In this document: positions 52,874 to 61,745 of the stretch, in pieces
Position numbering within the stretch: the first letter of the stretch is position 1
Layout: each line of letters opens with the position of its first letter
Made by a program: the position numbers and the translations under genes
The notes under the pieces: model-generated
What the model was told of the DNA's origin: nothing
The model's input: the letters and a program-made list of their open reading frames with translations, nothing else
Database searches by the model: none
Origin: CAVWDI01 sp046259385
GTDB taxonomy: Bacteria; Chloroflexota; Anaerolineae; Anaerolineales; UBA4823
Direction: 5' to 3'
Length of the DNA: 64,000 bases
Assembly: GCA_046259385.1 (NCBI GenBank)
Contig: JBJYWI010000006.1
Span: 1-64,000 of the forward strand

Positions 52874-54367
52874 TTAAGGTGAAATAGGTGTAACAGTCCC
52901 ACTCGCCTCAACCGTACTGGTGGGGGTATAAGTAACCTTGACCAGATATATCTGGGGTATCCAGCCGATTCTCCCTTCCTGATCCCGCACTTTAACCCAA
53001 ACAATTCCATCCCTGATCTCCTCCCCGTATAGAACAATGAAAGGCTGCCCGGGCCGCACCTGCGCGATCTCAGGACCACCTGGCTCCTGCCTCAGCGACA
53101 ACCCCGGAACACCTGTTCTGGCAGCCTGCGCCAGAGCTGGCGTCGGGGTATATGTTGAGGTAGGTTTTTCCGTCGCAGTGGGAGTGGAGGTATATGTGCT
53201 GGTAGCTGTCGCTGTTACAGTAGGTGTCCGGGTTGCGGTTGCAGTTAGGGTTGGGCTCGGCCCCGGGGTGAATGTACGGGTCGCGGTTGCGGTCGCAGAA
53301 GGGGTCGGCAGCACCAGCGGATCAAGTTGAGCAGCCAGTATCTGGCTGATTAAAATTGCTACCGGCCTGCCTAAACGTTCTGCAATTGCATACTGGAGCT
53401 TAACGCTGTCCTCGTACCTCAGCAGATGCGGTGTGCGGACAATCAGGTCCAGATTAAGGGTCCCATCCTTTTCTTCTGATGACCATTCCACCAGCTCAAC
53501 CCCCTCCAATTTCGCAACTTCCTCAACGACAACATTTTCGATAATACGGTTCTCTGTCGCTGATTGGAATACCTGATAGCTGAGGTAGCTGAGCGAGCCA
53601 AGCAGTATTACAGTGATGATAGCAGATACAATCAGGCTGCGCGGGACCCGGTTCTGGCTCTGGGTAAGCGGACCTCTGAAACCCAGACTGAAGAACACCA
53701 GTGTTGTCGCAAAAACAATCGCGACTGCGTTTGTGATAAACAGGAGCGCCGCGCCACCTGCCACATCCCACCTGCCCAGCGCAAGACCGATTCCAATTGT
53801 GCAGAGCGGTGGCATGATCGCAGTTGCGATCGCCACTCCAGGCAGAGCTGCCGATATATTTGGCATCGCCAGGGCAAATGCCGCTGCTGCGCCTCCTGCC
53901 AGAGCAACCCCTAGATCGATCGTACTCGGTACAACTCGGGCGGTTACCTCAGAAGGGAGCTCATACAGCACTACAAATGGTAAATTCTTGTTAACCCAGG
54001 TGATAGCAAAGGCGATTAGTATTGAAATCAATGCACCCCGGAACACAGATGAAACACTGTCCCGCAGCAGCTTGTCGTCACCCGCGATCGATGCCAATCC
54101 CAATCCGATCAGCGGGGACATCAACGGCGCTACCAGCATTGCCCCAATAATGATCGCGGGCGAATTAACCAGCAAACCCTGAGTGGCAATAATACTGGAC
54201 AGCACTACCAGTAGGAAATAATCAAAATCCGGACGGGAATCTTCACGCAGGGTTATCCGTACTTCAGCCCGGCGTTCCTTGCTGATCGGCTTAACCAACT
54301 TTCGCCACTGGTAGCGGATGCGGGCCCAGATTGATAGTTGGGGAGGCTTATCGCTCATTACCGGCAT
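52874..54367 (-). CDS. DUF389 membrane protein with C-terminal SH3 domain
   Basis: The N-terminal two thirds is a DUF389 domain: about six helices with the motif IIATQGLLVNSPAIIIGAMLVAPLMSPLIGLGLA and a second IMPPLCTIGIGLALG block. A Thr/Pro/Ala-rich stalk of repeated T-A-T and T-P-T units (about 355-410) follows. A bacterial SH3-like module ends the chain (about 415-485: GLSLRQEPGGPEIAQVRPGQPF...WVKVRDQEGRIGWIPQIYL). DUF389 proteins have no settled function. The stalk and SH3 module suggest an outward-facing tail touching the envelope. This domain pairing is uncommon in my experience. Confidence 0.85.
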   Translation of the reverse strand: MPVMSDKPPQLSIWARIRYQWRKLVKPISKERRAEVRITLREDSRPDFDYFLLVVLSSIIATQGLLVNSPAIIIGAMLVAPLMSPLIGLGLASIAGDDKLLRDSVSSVFRGALISILIAFAITWVNKNLPFVVLYELPSEVTARVVPSTIDLGVALAGGAAAAFALAMPNISAALPGVAIATAIMPPLCTIGIGLALGRWDVAGGAALLFITNAVAIVFATTLVFFSLGFRGPLTQSQNRVPRSLIVSAIITVILLGSLSYLSYQVFQSATENRIIENVVVEEVAKLEGVELVEWSSEEKDGTLNLDLIVRTPHLLRYEDSVKLQYAIAERLGRPVAILISQILAAQLDPLVLPTPSATATATRTFTPGPSPTLTATATRTPTVTATATSTYTSTPTATEKPTSTYTPTPALAQAARTGVPGLSLRQEPGGPEIAQVRPGQPFIVLYGEEIRDGIVWVKVRDQEGRIGWIPQIYLVKVTYTPTSTVEASGTVTPISP

Positions 54368-54599
54368 TTTTAAAACCTATCCATATTGTATCCGTAGATT
54401 CTATATACTATAATTCAATTCTATACATATTAATTATCCAGAATCGAATAGCAAGTTGGATGCCAGATTTCAACGGCTGGAACCAATCCAGTACAATGTT
54501 CGTCTAATATTCAGGCTTGGATAATGCAACACTTTCCTTTTGCCTGAGACAAAATATTAAACTATAGAGAAAAACACAAAATCCAATAAGGAGATAGTA

Positions 54600-55355
54600 A
54601 TGCGCAGCAAAATTTTATTCACTTCTAGTTTGTTGTTGTTTGCAGTTCTCTTGAGTGCTTGCTCTGGAGTGGCCGCCGCACAATCCACTTCCGAGGAATC
54701 CAACGACGTTACACAAATGCCTCCCCGGACAATAACGGTAACTGGGAGCGGCAAGACGGTGCTCTCCCCTGACATCGCATACATCAACATCGGTGTACAG
54801 ACGGAGGGGAAAGACGCAGCCCAGGCAGTTTCTGATAACAACCAGAACACCCAGCAGGTAATCGACGCTTTGCTTGCGACCGGTGTGGCTGAAGAAGACA
54901 TTCAGACCACAAATTTCAATATATATCCAAGACAGGAATACGATCCCCAGGGGCAGCCGACCGGTGAAATTACATATGTAGTTAATAACACCGTGTATGT
55001 GACTGTGCGCGATCTCGATCAGGTCGGAGACCTGCTCAATACGGCAGTAGCATCCGGGGCCAATACCATTCACGGTATCCAGTTTGACGTCGCTGATAAT
55101 GCTGAAGCACTTTCGGATGCCCGGGTTGCGGCTATCAAAAACGCGGAGACCATCGCCTCTGAATTAGCCAACGCAGCCGGGGTGACCCTTGGAGAGATAC
55201 ACAGCATCAGCACGCTGACAGGAGGCTATCCAGTTCCCATGTTTGAGGGACGCGGCGGCGGTGGCACCCCTGTAATGGCTGAAGCCGCGGTTCCCATCTC
55301 CCCCGGCCAGATGATCGTTACGGTCGATGTGACAGTGATTTATCTGATTGAGTAA
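54600..55355 (+). CDS. SIMPL domain (DUF541) lipoprotein
   Basis: This is a periplasmic or surface lipoprotein with lipobox LSAC (Cys about 21). The SIMPL domain covers about 40-245, with TITVTGSGKTVLSPDIAYINIGVQTEGKDAAQAV at its start and ISPGQMIVTVDVTVIYLI at its end. Related proteins form large ring oligomers; roles in stress or signalling have been proposed but not proven. It is preceded by an AAGGAG site and followed by a long hairpin, so it looks monocistronic. Confidence 0.9.
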   Translation: MRSKILFTSSLLLFAVLLSACSGVAAAQSTSEESNDVTQMPPRTITVTGSGKTVLSPDIAYINIGVQTEGKDAAQAVSDNNQNTQQVIDALLATGVAEEDIQTTNFNIYPRQEYDPQGQPTGEITYVVNNTVYVTVRDLDQVGDLLNTAVASGANTIHGIQFDVADNAEALSDARVAAIKNAETIASELANAAGVTLGEIHSISTLTGGYPVPMFEGRGGGGTPVMAEAAVPISPGQMIVTVDVTVIYLIE

Positions 55356-55383
55356 AATGGATTGATAACTGCAGCTTTGCCTT

Positions 55384-55441
55384 TAATCCCCTGGTTTTTT
55401 TACCCGAACGTCCGATATCCCGGGCAATAACCAGGGGATTA
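55384..55441 (+). terminator. Long hairpin after SIMPL gene
   Basis: TAATCCCCTGGTT (55384-55396) and AACCAGGGGATTA (55429-55441) are perfect 13-base complements around 32 bases that contain a further CCCG/CGGG pairing. It lies 28 bases after the SIMPL stop. A TTGGTTTT tract follows, so it is probably a terminator. Confidence 0.65.
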
Positions 55442-55538
55442 TTGGTTTTCTGACCTTATCCAGAACATTCTTTCCCAACCTGCATTCAGGATGCCATGCG
55501 CATTTGACCAATCAATCACCGTTGATAGCGATTATTTT

Positions 55539-55564
55539 CCATGCTGAATTCAACATGGTATGAT
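55539..55564 (+). promoter_or_regulatory. Palindrome and -10 box before NAD operon, candidate operator
   Basis: Bases 55539-55558 form an inverted repeat with arms CCATG and CATGG around TGAATTCA, matching its complement at 18 of 20 positions. TATGAT (55559-55564) follows at once and could be the -10 box. A repressor bound here would cover the promoter. The regulator is not identified. The gene starts 98 bases downstream of the -10 box. Confidence 0.45.
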
Positions 55565-55662
55565 AGTATTCGATGTGCAAAATCGAGAAGAACCTCCTCA
55601 ACTTCTACCCTCTTTAAAGATGTAAAATTAAACTTCAAAAATTTTTTTCGCCGGACATTATT

Positions 55663-56529
55663 ATGCAAGTCACGATAGCCCTCGCTCAAATTAATACCCG
55701 CCTAGGCGACATAGACGCAAACCTCGAACTGCACCTGAGCCTGGTCGAAAAAGCACGCCGAGAAGGAGCAGACCTGCTTGTTTTTCCAGAATTATCCCTG
55801 ACCGGTTATGTCCTGCAGGACCTGGTTTCATCTGTCGCAATTAAAGCAAGCCCTGATGAACCGGTTTTCAAGGAATTGCTGGCTGCCAGCCAGGATATTG
55901 ACCTGGTGGTAGGTTTCGTGGATGAAGACCCCCGCAACCGTTTTTTTATCGCATCAGCCTACCTGTCTGGGGGAAGAATCCTCCATATCCACCACAAAGT
56001 ATACCTGCCGACCTACGGTCTGTTCGACGAAGGACGTTTCTTCGCATGGGGTGACAATGTTTGCGCATTCGATACCCGGTTCGGCAGATTTGGAATTCTG
56101 ATCTGCGAGGATTTCTGGCATGCATCCCCTCCGTATCTACTGTGGTTGGATGGCGCCGATATAATGCTGTTTACTTCCGCCTCGCCGGGCAGAGGATTGA
56201 GTGAAGAGCCTTCTTTGGAATCAGCCCGGTGGGTGGAGCGCATCAACCAGGCTTACGCCAGCCTTTTCACCACTTTTGTGGTTCATTCCAACCGGGCAGG
56301 CTATGAAGACGGGCTCAACTTCTGGGGCGGGTCGACGATCTTTGACCCCAACGGCAAGCTGATCGTGAAAGGGCCTTACCACAAGGAAGATCTGATTGTA
56401 TCCGCAATTGACCTTGAGCAACTGCACCGCACCCGCACGCGACTGCCGCTCCTGCGAGACGAAAGGACCACTCTGGCAATGCGCGAAATGATCCGGATTT
56501 CCCAGAAAGGAGGTCAGGTAAATCGATAG
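55663..56529 (+). CDS. Glutaminase subunit of split NAD synthetase (nitrilase superfamily)
   Basis: This is a carbon-nitrogen hydrolase whose signatures match the glutaminase half of glutamine-dependent NadE. The catalytic triad is Glu in FPELSLTGY, Lys in HHKVYLPTYGLFDE and Cys in ILICEDFWH. The KVYLPTYGLFDEGRFF block in particular is a NadE-glutaminase marker, not a general nitrilase one. At 288 residues it lacks the synthetase domain, which is encoded about 2.2 kb downstream in the same operon. It is likely to supply ammonia to that subunit, though an independent amidase role is possible. Confidence 0.82.
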   Translation: MQVTIALAQINTRLGDIDANLELHLSLVEKARREGADLLVFPELSLTGYVLQDLVSSVAIKASPDEPVFKELLAASQDIDLVVGFVDEDPRNRFFIASAYLSGGRILHIHHKVYLPTYGLFDEGRFFAWGDNVCAFDTRFGRFGILICEDFWHASPPYLLWLDGADIMLFTSASPGRGLSEEPSLESARWVERINQAYASLFTTFVVHSNRAGYEDGLNFWGGSTIFDPNGKLIVKGPYHKEDLIVSAIDLEQLHRTRTRLPLLRDERTTLAMREMIRISQKGGQVNR

Positions 56530-56531
56530 GG

Positions 56532-58274
56532 ATGATAAATTTATTCTTAATTATTAAACGAATTAACCCTGTGCGGGTTTTTCTAAATGTGCCATTCGCG
56601 GTTTTTCTGCTGCTCGCACTGCTGGTTTCAATCCCGGGGGAAACACTCGCAGCTGACCAGCCACCCCCGAATGAGGGTGATTTTGTAATTATCGGTCAAT
56701 TGCTGGATGAGCAGGGTCAGGCGGTCAAAGACGCAGTTGTGACCGCCTCGACGTTGGACGGCGAGTATGCTTTGGCTGAAACTGAGAGCCTGGAAGACGG
56801 CACATGGCGAATATTCCTGGTTGAAGTGCCACCAGAAGAATTGCAGATTTCGATCAACCATCCCCGGTTTGTACCTGTAACGCTCACATTCAAAATGCAC
56901 GAGTTGGAGGACTTGGATAATGTTGGACTGTATCAGGTAGGCGAATTGGAACTTGAACGCAGCTTTAATGCTGGGTTCTGGGCAGCCACCCTGATATTTA
57001 TTGGCGTGCTACTGTTAATCGCCTTGGAGAAACTGCACAGCACAACCGCTGCGCTGGCAGGGATGTCGGCTGTTTTTCTTATTTCTTACGTCGGCAGCTT
57101 ATTCGATCCTGGCTTTTTCATCTTCACATTCGATCGCGGCCTTAGCTACATCAACTGGGAGGTTATCTTCTTGGTGATGGGTATGATGATCATTGTCGCC
57201 ATCATCGAGGCTACCGGGATCTTCCAGTGGATGGCGTTCCAGGCGTATCGCCTGAGCCGCGGCCGCAACTGGCTGCTCGTGCTGATCTTAATTGCCATCA
57301 CTGCATTCGCCTCCGCCCTGCTGGATAATTTCACCACCATGCTGTTGATGACGCCAATCAGTCTGCAGATTGGGCTGGCGCTGGGGATCCACCCGATCGC
57401 CCTGATTATCCCCCAGATTTTAGCCTCGAATATCGGCGGTATCAGCACCCTTGTTGGCACCCCAACCAACATCCTGATCGGTGCCTACGCCAACATTACA
57501 TTCACGGATTTCCTGGTTAACCAGACAATCGGTGTGATTTTCGCATTGATTGCAATGTCCGCCTTCATTCTGTTCCACTACCGCAAGGATTTTTTCAAAA
57601 AGAGCGCCGATATATCCCCAGCTCTTTACCAGCGCCTTGAAGAGAACGCCCGCATGGAGGACCCCCAAAACCTGTGGAAAGCGGGCACTGTGTTCTTACT
57701 AGTGATCATTGGTTTTATTCTGGGAGAACAGGTTCACCTGTCTCCCGCTGTCCCGGCGATTATAGGTGCGACCATCCTTCTGATCTGGTTGAAACCAGAC
57801 GTGCACCAGATGATCATTGCAGTCGACTGGACCACCTTGGTTTTCTTTATGGCGCTGTTCGTGGTTGTCGGGGCGATCCAGGAGGTCGGCCTGCTGGGGT
57901 TGGCTGCCAGCAGTATGGCAAATTTGATCGGAGACAACCTCCCGCTGGGGATATTCATGATCGTTTTCGGGGTTGGCACGTTATCCACGATTATCGCCAA
58001 TATCCCACTTGCTGCTGCAATGCTCCCAATCGTCGATTTTCTTACTGTTCTGATCCCAGGCGCGGATAGTAAAGTCTTGTTTTACGCCCTCTCAATGGGC
58101 GCTGCAATGGGCGGTAACGGCACCCTCATCGGTGGTGAAGCCAACCTGGTTACCGCAGGCATCACCAATCAAACCAACACTCCAATCACATTTAGAGAAT
58201 TTCTTAAGGTCGGTCTGCCTGTTACCTACATCAGCCTTGCGATAGGATTTTTGTGGTTACTGGTTCGTTTCTGA
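56532..58274 (+). CDS. SLC13/ArsB-type ion transporter with extracytoplasmic N-terminal domain
   Basis: This is a permease of the ion-transporter superfamily (SLC13, CitM, ArsB, NhaD). About eleven helices cover residues 145-580. Paired motifs are typical: ALLDNFTTMLLMTPISLQIG, NIGGISTLVGTPTNILIGAYA and AAMGGNGTLIGGEANLVTAG. Before them comes a signal-like helix (about 15-38) and an external beta domain (about 50-135: VIIGQLLDEQGQAVKDAVVTASTLDG) that resembles carboxypeptidase-regulatory/CNA-B folds. The substrate is unknown. Its place between the two halves of NAD synthetase hints at, but does not prove, a link to NAD metabolism. Confidence 0.85.
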   Translation: MINLFLIIKRINPVRVFLNVPFAVFLLLALLVSIPGETLAADQPPPNEGDFVIIGQLLDEQGQAVKDAVVTASTLDGEYALAETESLEDGTWRIFLVEVPPEELQISINHPRFVPVTLTFKMHELEDLDNVGLYQVGELELERSFNAGFWAATLIFIGVLLLIALEKLHSTTAALAGMSAVFLISYVGSLFDPGFFIFTFDRGLSYINWEVIFLVMGMMIIVAIIEATGIFQWMAFQAYRLSRGRNWLLVLILIAITAFASALLDNFTTMLLMTPISLQIGLALGIHPIALIIPQILASNIGGISTLVGTPTNILIGAYANITFTDFLVNQTIGVIFALIAMSAFILFHYRKDFFKKSADISPALYQRLEENARMEDPQNLWKAGTVFLLVIIGFILGEQVHLSPAVPAIIGATILLIWLKPDVHQMIIAVDWTTLVFFMALFVVVGAIQEVGLLGLAASSMANLIGDNLPLGIFMIVFGVGTLSTIIANIPLAAAMLPIVDFLTVLIPGADSKVLFYALSMGAAMGGNGTLIGGEANLVTAGITNQTNTPITFREFLKVGLPVTYISLAIGFLWLLVRF

Positions 58275-58297
58275 ATCAACCCACTTGGAGGAGAAAA

Positions 58298-58798
58298 ATG
58301 GATGTAAAAATACTATGCCTGACGCGTGGAGGCGAAGGAAGTTATCCAAATCAGGATAAGGCGATCGCAATCGCCAAGGAGCGCGGTCAGGAGATGATGT
58401 TTCTTTATATATCCAACATCGAATTCCTGCACCACACCGCTGCCCCGAAAGTAATCGATATTGAAGCCGAACTTGATGAACTGGGCGAATTTATGCTCTT
58501 GATGGCTCAGGAGCGAGCCTGCAACGAAGATGTCACTGCCCATATATTAGTTCGGCGGGGATTTTTCCAGGAGGTGCTGTCAGATGTTATCGAGGAATTC
58601 AATATCGAAACGGTCATACTCGGATCATCCTCTGGTGAAACCGGCATTATTACTGAAGAATATCTACATGATGTCACCTGTGAACTTCACCTGAAGTACG
58701 AAGTAGAATTTATAATTCTACATGAAGGGAAAATATTGAAAACCTACCGCGTTGAAACCGGAGATTCAGGGTGCCTTGATGGACAATTTGAAGATTAA
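58298..58798 (+). CDS. Universal stress protein family
   Basis: This is a USP-fold protein of 166 residues. The start MDVKILCLTRGGEGSYPNQDKAIAIAKERGQEMMFLYI and the later VILGSSSGETGIITEEYLHDVTCELHLKYEVEFIIL follow the USP pattern, with a nucleotide-loop-like GSSSGETG. GGAGGAG precedes the ATG at 58298, whereas an earlier in-frame start at 58253 lies within the transporter gene. It ends 20 bases inside nadE, so translation is coupled. The role in this operon is unknown. Confidence 0.82.
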   Translation: MDVKILCLTRGGEGSYPNQDKAIAIAKERGQEMMFLYISNIEFLHHTAAPKVIDIEAELDELGEFMLLMAQERACNEDVTAHILVRRGFFQEVLSDVIEEFNIETVILGSSSGETGIITEEYLHDVTCELHLKYEVEFIILHEGKILKTYRVETGDSGCLDGQFED

Positions 58799-59600
58799 CA
58801 CCGAACTCGCACGAAAAATCCTGACCGGTTTCATCTCAACCGAAATTAACCGCTCCGGGTTTGATCGCGGGGTGATCGCCCTCTCCGGGGGTATCGACTC
58901 GGCGCTGGGGTGTTATTTGGCATCAGAAGCGTTGGGACCGGAGAACATACTCGCAGTTCGCATGCCTTACAAAGCCTCCTCTCGGGATTCGCTGGAGCAT
59001 GCCCAGCTTGTGATCGATGACCTTGGAATCCAGTCGCTAACCGTACCGATTACGGATATTGTCGAACCGCTCTTTGAACTTTTTCCGGATGCAGACCAGA
59101 TCAGGCGCGGCAACGCCATGGCTCGGGCGCGTATGCTGGTGCTTTATGACCAGTCGGCGGCTTTTAAAGGGCTTGTTATCGGCACAGGCAATAAAACGGA
59201 GATCCTATTAGGCTATACAACAATTTATGGCGACTCTGCCTGCGCTCTCAACCCTATTGGCGACCTGTATAAAACTCAGGTTCGACAACTTGCTAGGGCA
59301 GTGGGTGTACCGCAGACGATTATCGATAAACCTCCAAGTGCTGACCTATGGCCCGGCCAAACCGACGAAGATGAACTGGGCTTCACATATGAAAATGTCG
59401 ACCGCATGCTCTACCTGCTGGTGGATGAACGTTACCGTCCCGAGGATTGCATCAAATCGGGTTTTAAACCGGAATTCGTTGAGCGGGTAATTGAGCGCAT
59501 GAGGCAAAGTCACTTCAAGCGCATTATGCCACCGGTCGCCAAGCTGAGCAACCGCACCGTCGGATATGATTTCCTTTACCTGCGAGATTGGGGGACTTAA
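58779..59600 (+). CDS. nadE: NAD+ synthetase (NadE synthetase domain)
   Basis: It converts nicotinate adenine dinucleotide to NAD using ATP and ammonia. The PP-loop ALSGGIDSALG, the GTGNKTEILLGYTTIYGDSACALNPIGDLYKTQVRQLA region and the PPSADLWPGQTDEDELG loop are diagnostic. The 273 residues make up a stand-alone synthetase without the glutaminase domain. A separate NadE-type glutaminase gene heads the same operon, which suggests a split glutamine-dependent enzyme. ATG 58779 is chosen over the upstream TTG 58752. The stop overlaps the convergent ABC-F gene by four bases. Confidence 0.95.
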   Translation: MDNLKINTELARKILTGFISTEINRSGFDRGVIALSGGIDSALGCYLASEALGPENILAVRMPYKASSRDSLEHAQLVIDDLGIQSLTVPITDIVEPLFELFPDADQIRRGNAMARARMLVLYDQSAAFKGLVIGTGNKTEILLGYTTIYGDSACALNPIGDLYKTQVRQLARAVGVPQTIIDKPPSADLWPGQTDEDELGFTYENVDRMLYLLVDERYRPEDCIKSGFKPEFVERVIERMRQSHFKRIMPPVAKLSNRTVGYDFLYLRDWGT

Positions 59601-61627
59601 CCACTTTTCAGTTTAAGGCGGTTGTTTAACGCTTCCCACTCTTCCAGAAGTTGATCCATCTGGACCTGTACCTGAATATAACCTTCCCCCAACTCAAGCA
59701 CCTTTGTATGGTCATCTGGCGGATTCTCAAGCTCTTTTGAAATCTCACCGAGTTGTTTTTCTAAATCCGCGATCCGGTTCTCGACCTCCTGCAAGCGTGC
59801 GCGCTGCTGCCTAGCCAGTTTTAATTCCGCGTTTGCTTTACGCCTTTCAGCCAGGTTTTTTTGCATTTTTCTGGCATCTGCAGGTGTTCCTTCAATTTCC
59901 GTCTCAACCTGCTGCTGGTGGTATTCGCTGTAAGAACCATGAAAAACTCTAAGCCCAGCCTGGTCAGGTTGAATCTCCCAAATTTGCGAACCCAGCGCAT
60001 CAATTAGATAACGGTCATGCGAAACAAGCATCATCGTACCTGCATAATCCATCAGGACTTCCTGCAGGATTTCCTGGGATGGGATATCCAGGTGGTTTGT
60101 CGGCTCATCCAGCAAAAGCAGGTTGGTATCCCTGAGCGCCAGTAACGCCAGAGCCAACCGGCCGCGCTCACCCCCTGACAATGTCGATACTTTTCTGAAA
60201 ACATCCTCTCCCTGGAACAAAAATCGCGCCAGGTAATTCCGGATATCCGCCAGGAGCATCTTTGGGACTACAGACTCTACCTCCTGTACCAGTGTTCGCT
60301 GTGGGTCCAGATCCTCATGAGCCTGGGCAAAATATCCAATCTTTAAACTGGCTCCAAGGACAACCTCTCCACTGAAGGGCGGCACCTGACCCAGAAGTGT
60401 CTTCAATAATGTGGTCTTTCCGGCTCCATTCGGACCGATAACAGCAGCACACTCTCCCAGTCTGAGCAGAAGGTCCGGTGACCTGAAAAGCGGTTTGCCT
60501 TCATCATGGTACCCGATTTCCAGACCGAGGGTTCTTAACACCAGCTCTCCAGACCGGTGGCTGGTTTTGAGATCCATGCTCAACTGCGGCGGGCGGTTGG
60601 AAGGTTCCCTCAAAGCTTTAATACGACTTTCTACCTCCGCAAGACCCATAGCATGCTCGGAGATATCCGCTTCAGAGCTGATTTCCCCCCAACTCATACC
60701 CCTGACCGTTTCCGTTCCGAGACTCTCGATCGCCTGGACCTCCCGGCTGAGCCGTTTTAACTTACCTTTTGCAAGCTGGGTTCTCTGGCTGGCGATATTG
60801 CGCTTGATATAGTCAAGCTCTTTCAACAGGCGTTCCTTCTCAGACTTAAATATTGACCGGCGACGCTCCCATCTATCCTGGCGCTGTTCAACACACGCGC
60901 TGTAATTACCCCGGTATACCTCTATTCCCATCTGGCTCATCTCCCAGACCGTGTCGACCACCCGGTCAAGAAAGTAGCGGTCGTGAGAGACGAGCAGGAT
61001 CGAGCCTTCCCATTTTTCCAAGTAATTTTCCAACCATTCAACCGCAGAGATATCAAGATGGTTAGTAGGCTCATCTAGAACAAGCAGGTCCGGGTCAGAG
61101 AGAAGCAGCCGCGCCAACCTTGCTCGCGTTCGCTGACCGCCGGAAAGCTGGGTCAGTGGGCGCGAGTAGTCGCGCTCTGCGAATCCAAGCCCGCTCAGGA
61201 CGCTGCGCATGCGGGTTTCATATGTGTATCCCCCGGCAATCTCAAATGTCTGCTGTAGTTTTCCATATTTCTCAAGCGCATCCTGCGCAAGATCGGGTTG
61301 GCTCATCTCTTTCTCCAACCTGGCAAGCTCCGCCTCCTGTTCGAGTAAACCTTTTACCGCCTTCAGGCACTCCTCCCAAAGGCTATGGTCAGCCTGAAAA
61401 CCAGCTTCCTGGGGAAGGTATCCTGCATTAAGACCTTTCGCAGACTGCACCAGCCCTTCACTCGGTTCTTCCAATCCCAGCAGAATCCGGAGCAACGTGG
61501 TCTTGCCTATTCCATTCGGACCAAGGATTGCGATTCGAGCCTGGCGGGGAACCTCGATCGTGATTCCAGAAAAAATATCTTTCGCGCCGTATGATTTTGC
61601 CAGGTTTTGGGCTGAGAGCAGGCTCAT
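59597..61627 (-). CDS. ABC-F family ATPase
   Basis: This is a soluble protein of two fused ABC domains, as in ribosome-acting ABC-F factors. Walker A motifs are GPNGIGKTT and GPNGAGKTT, and the signatures LSGGQRTR and LSGGERGR. A charged linker of about 80 residues (SEKERLLKELDYIKRNIASQRTQLAKGKLKRLS) separates the domains. A C-terminal coiled coil (ARQQRARLQEVENRIADLEKQLGEISKEL) resembles the Uup type. The 676 residues fit. It could be a translation factor or an antibiotic-resistance type; no drug-resistance neighbours are present. Confidence 0.93.
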   Translation of the reverse strand: MSLLSAQNLAKSYGAKDIFSGITIEVPRQARIAILGPNGIGKTTLLRILLGLEEPSEGLVQSAKGLNAGYLPQEAGFQADHSLWEECLKAVKGLLEQEAELARLEKEMSQPDLAQDALEKYGKLQQTFEIAGGYTYETRMRSVLSGLGFAERDYSRPLTQLSGGQRTRARLARLLLSDPDLLVLDEPTNHLDISAVEWLENYLEKWEGSILLVSHDRYFLDRVVDTVWEMSQMGIEVYRGNYSACVEQRQDRWERRRSIFKSEKERLLKELDYIKRNIASQRTQLAKGKLKRLSREVQAIESLGTETVRGMSWGEISSEADISEHAMGLAEVESRIKALREPSNRPPQLSMDLKTSHRSGELVLRTLGLEIGYHDEGKPLFRSPDLLLRLGECAAVIGPNGAGKTTLLKTLLGQVPPFSGEVVLGASLKIGYFAQAHEDLDPQRTLVQEVESVVPKMLLADIRNYLARFLFQGEDVFRKVSTLSGGERGRLALALLALRDTNLLLLDEPTNHLDIPSQEILQEVLMDYAGTMMLVSHDRYLIDALGSQIWEIQPDQAGLRVFHGSYSEYHQQQVETEIEGTPADARKMQKNLAERRKANAELKLARQQRARLQEVENRIADLEKQLGEISKELENPPDDHTKVLELGEGYIQVQVQMDQLLEEWEALNNRLKLKSG

Positions 61628-61672
61628 CGTTAATTATAAAAAAGGGTCAAATTAGGCTGCGATTAAACCGGA

Positions 61673-61700
61673 TTGCGCCGCAATTATACCGTGATATAAT
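61673..61700 (+). promoter_or_regulatory. Putative promoter of LCP gene
   Basis: TTGCGC (61673-61678) and TATAAT (61695-61700) are spaced by 16 bases. The LCP start is 46 bases downstream and is divergent from the ABC-F gene. Confidence 0.5.
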
Positions 61701-61745
61701 TTCGCCGCTTTTGGTTCAAACTGCCGGATTTACTGGCAGAAGGCT

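Noticed and set aside
53130..53310. Short repeats that might suggest a CRISPR or microsatellite array
   Set aside because: They encode the Thr/Pro/Ala-rich stalk of the DUF389-SH3 protein; there are no unique spacers of fixed length.
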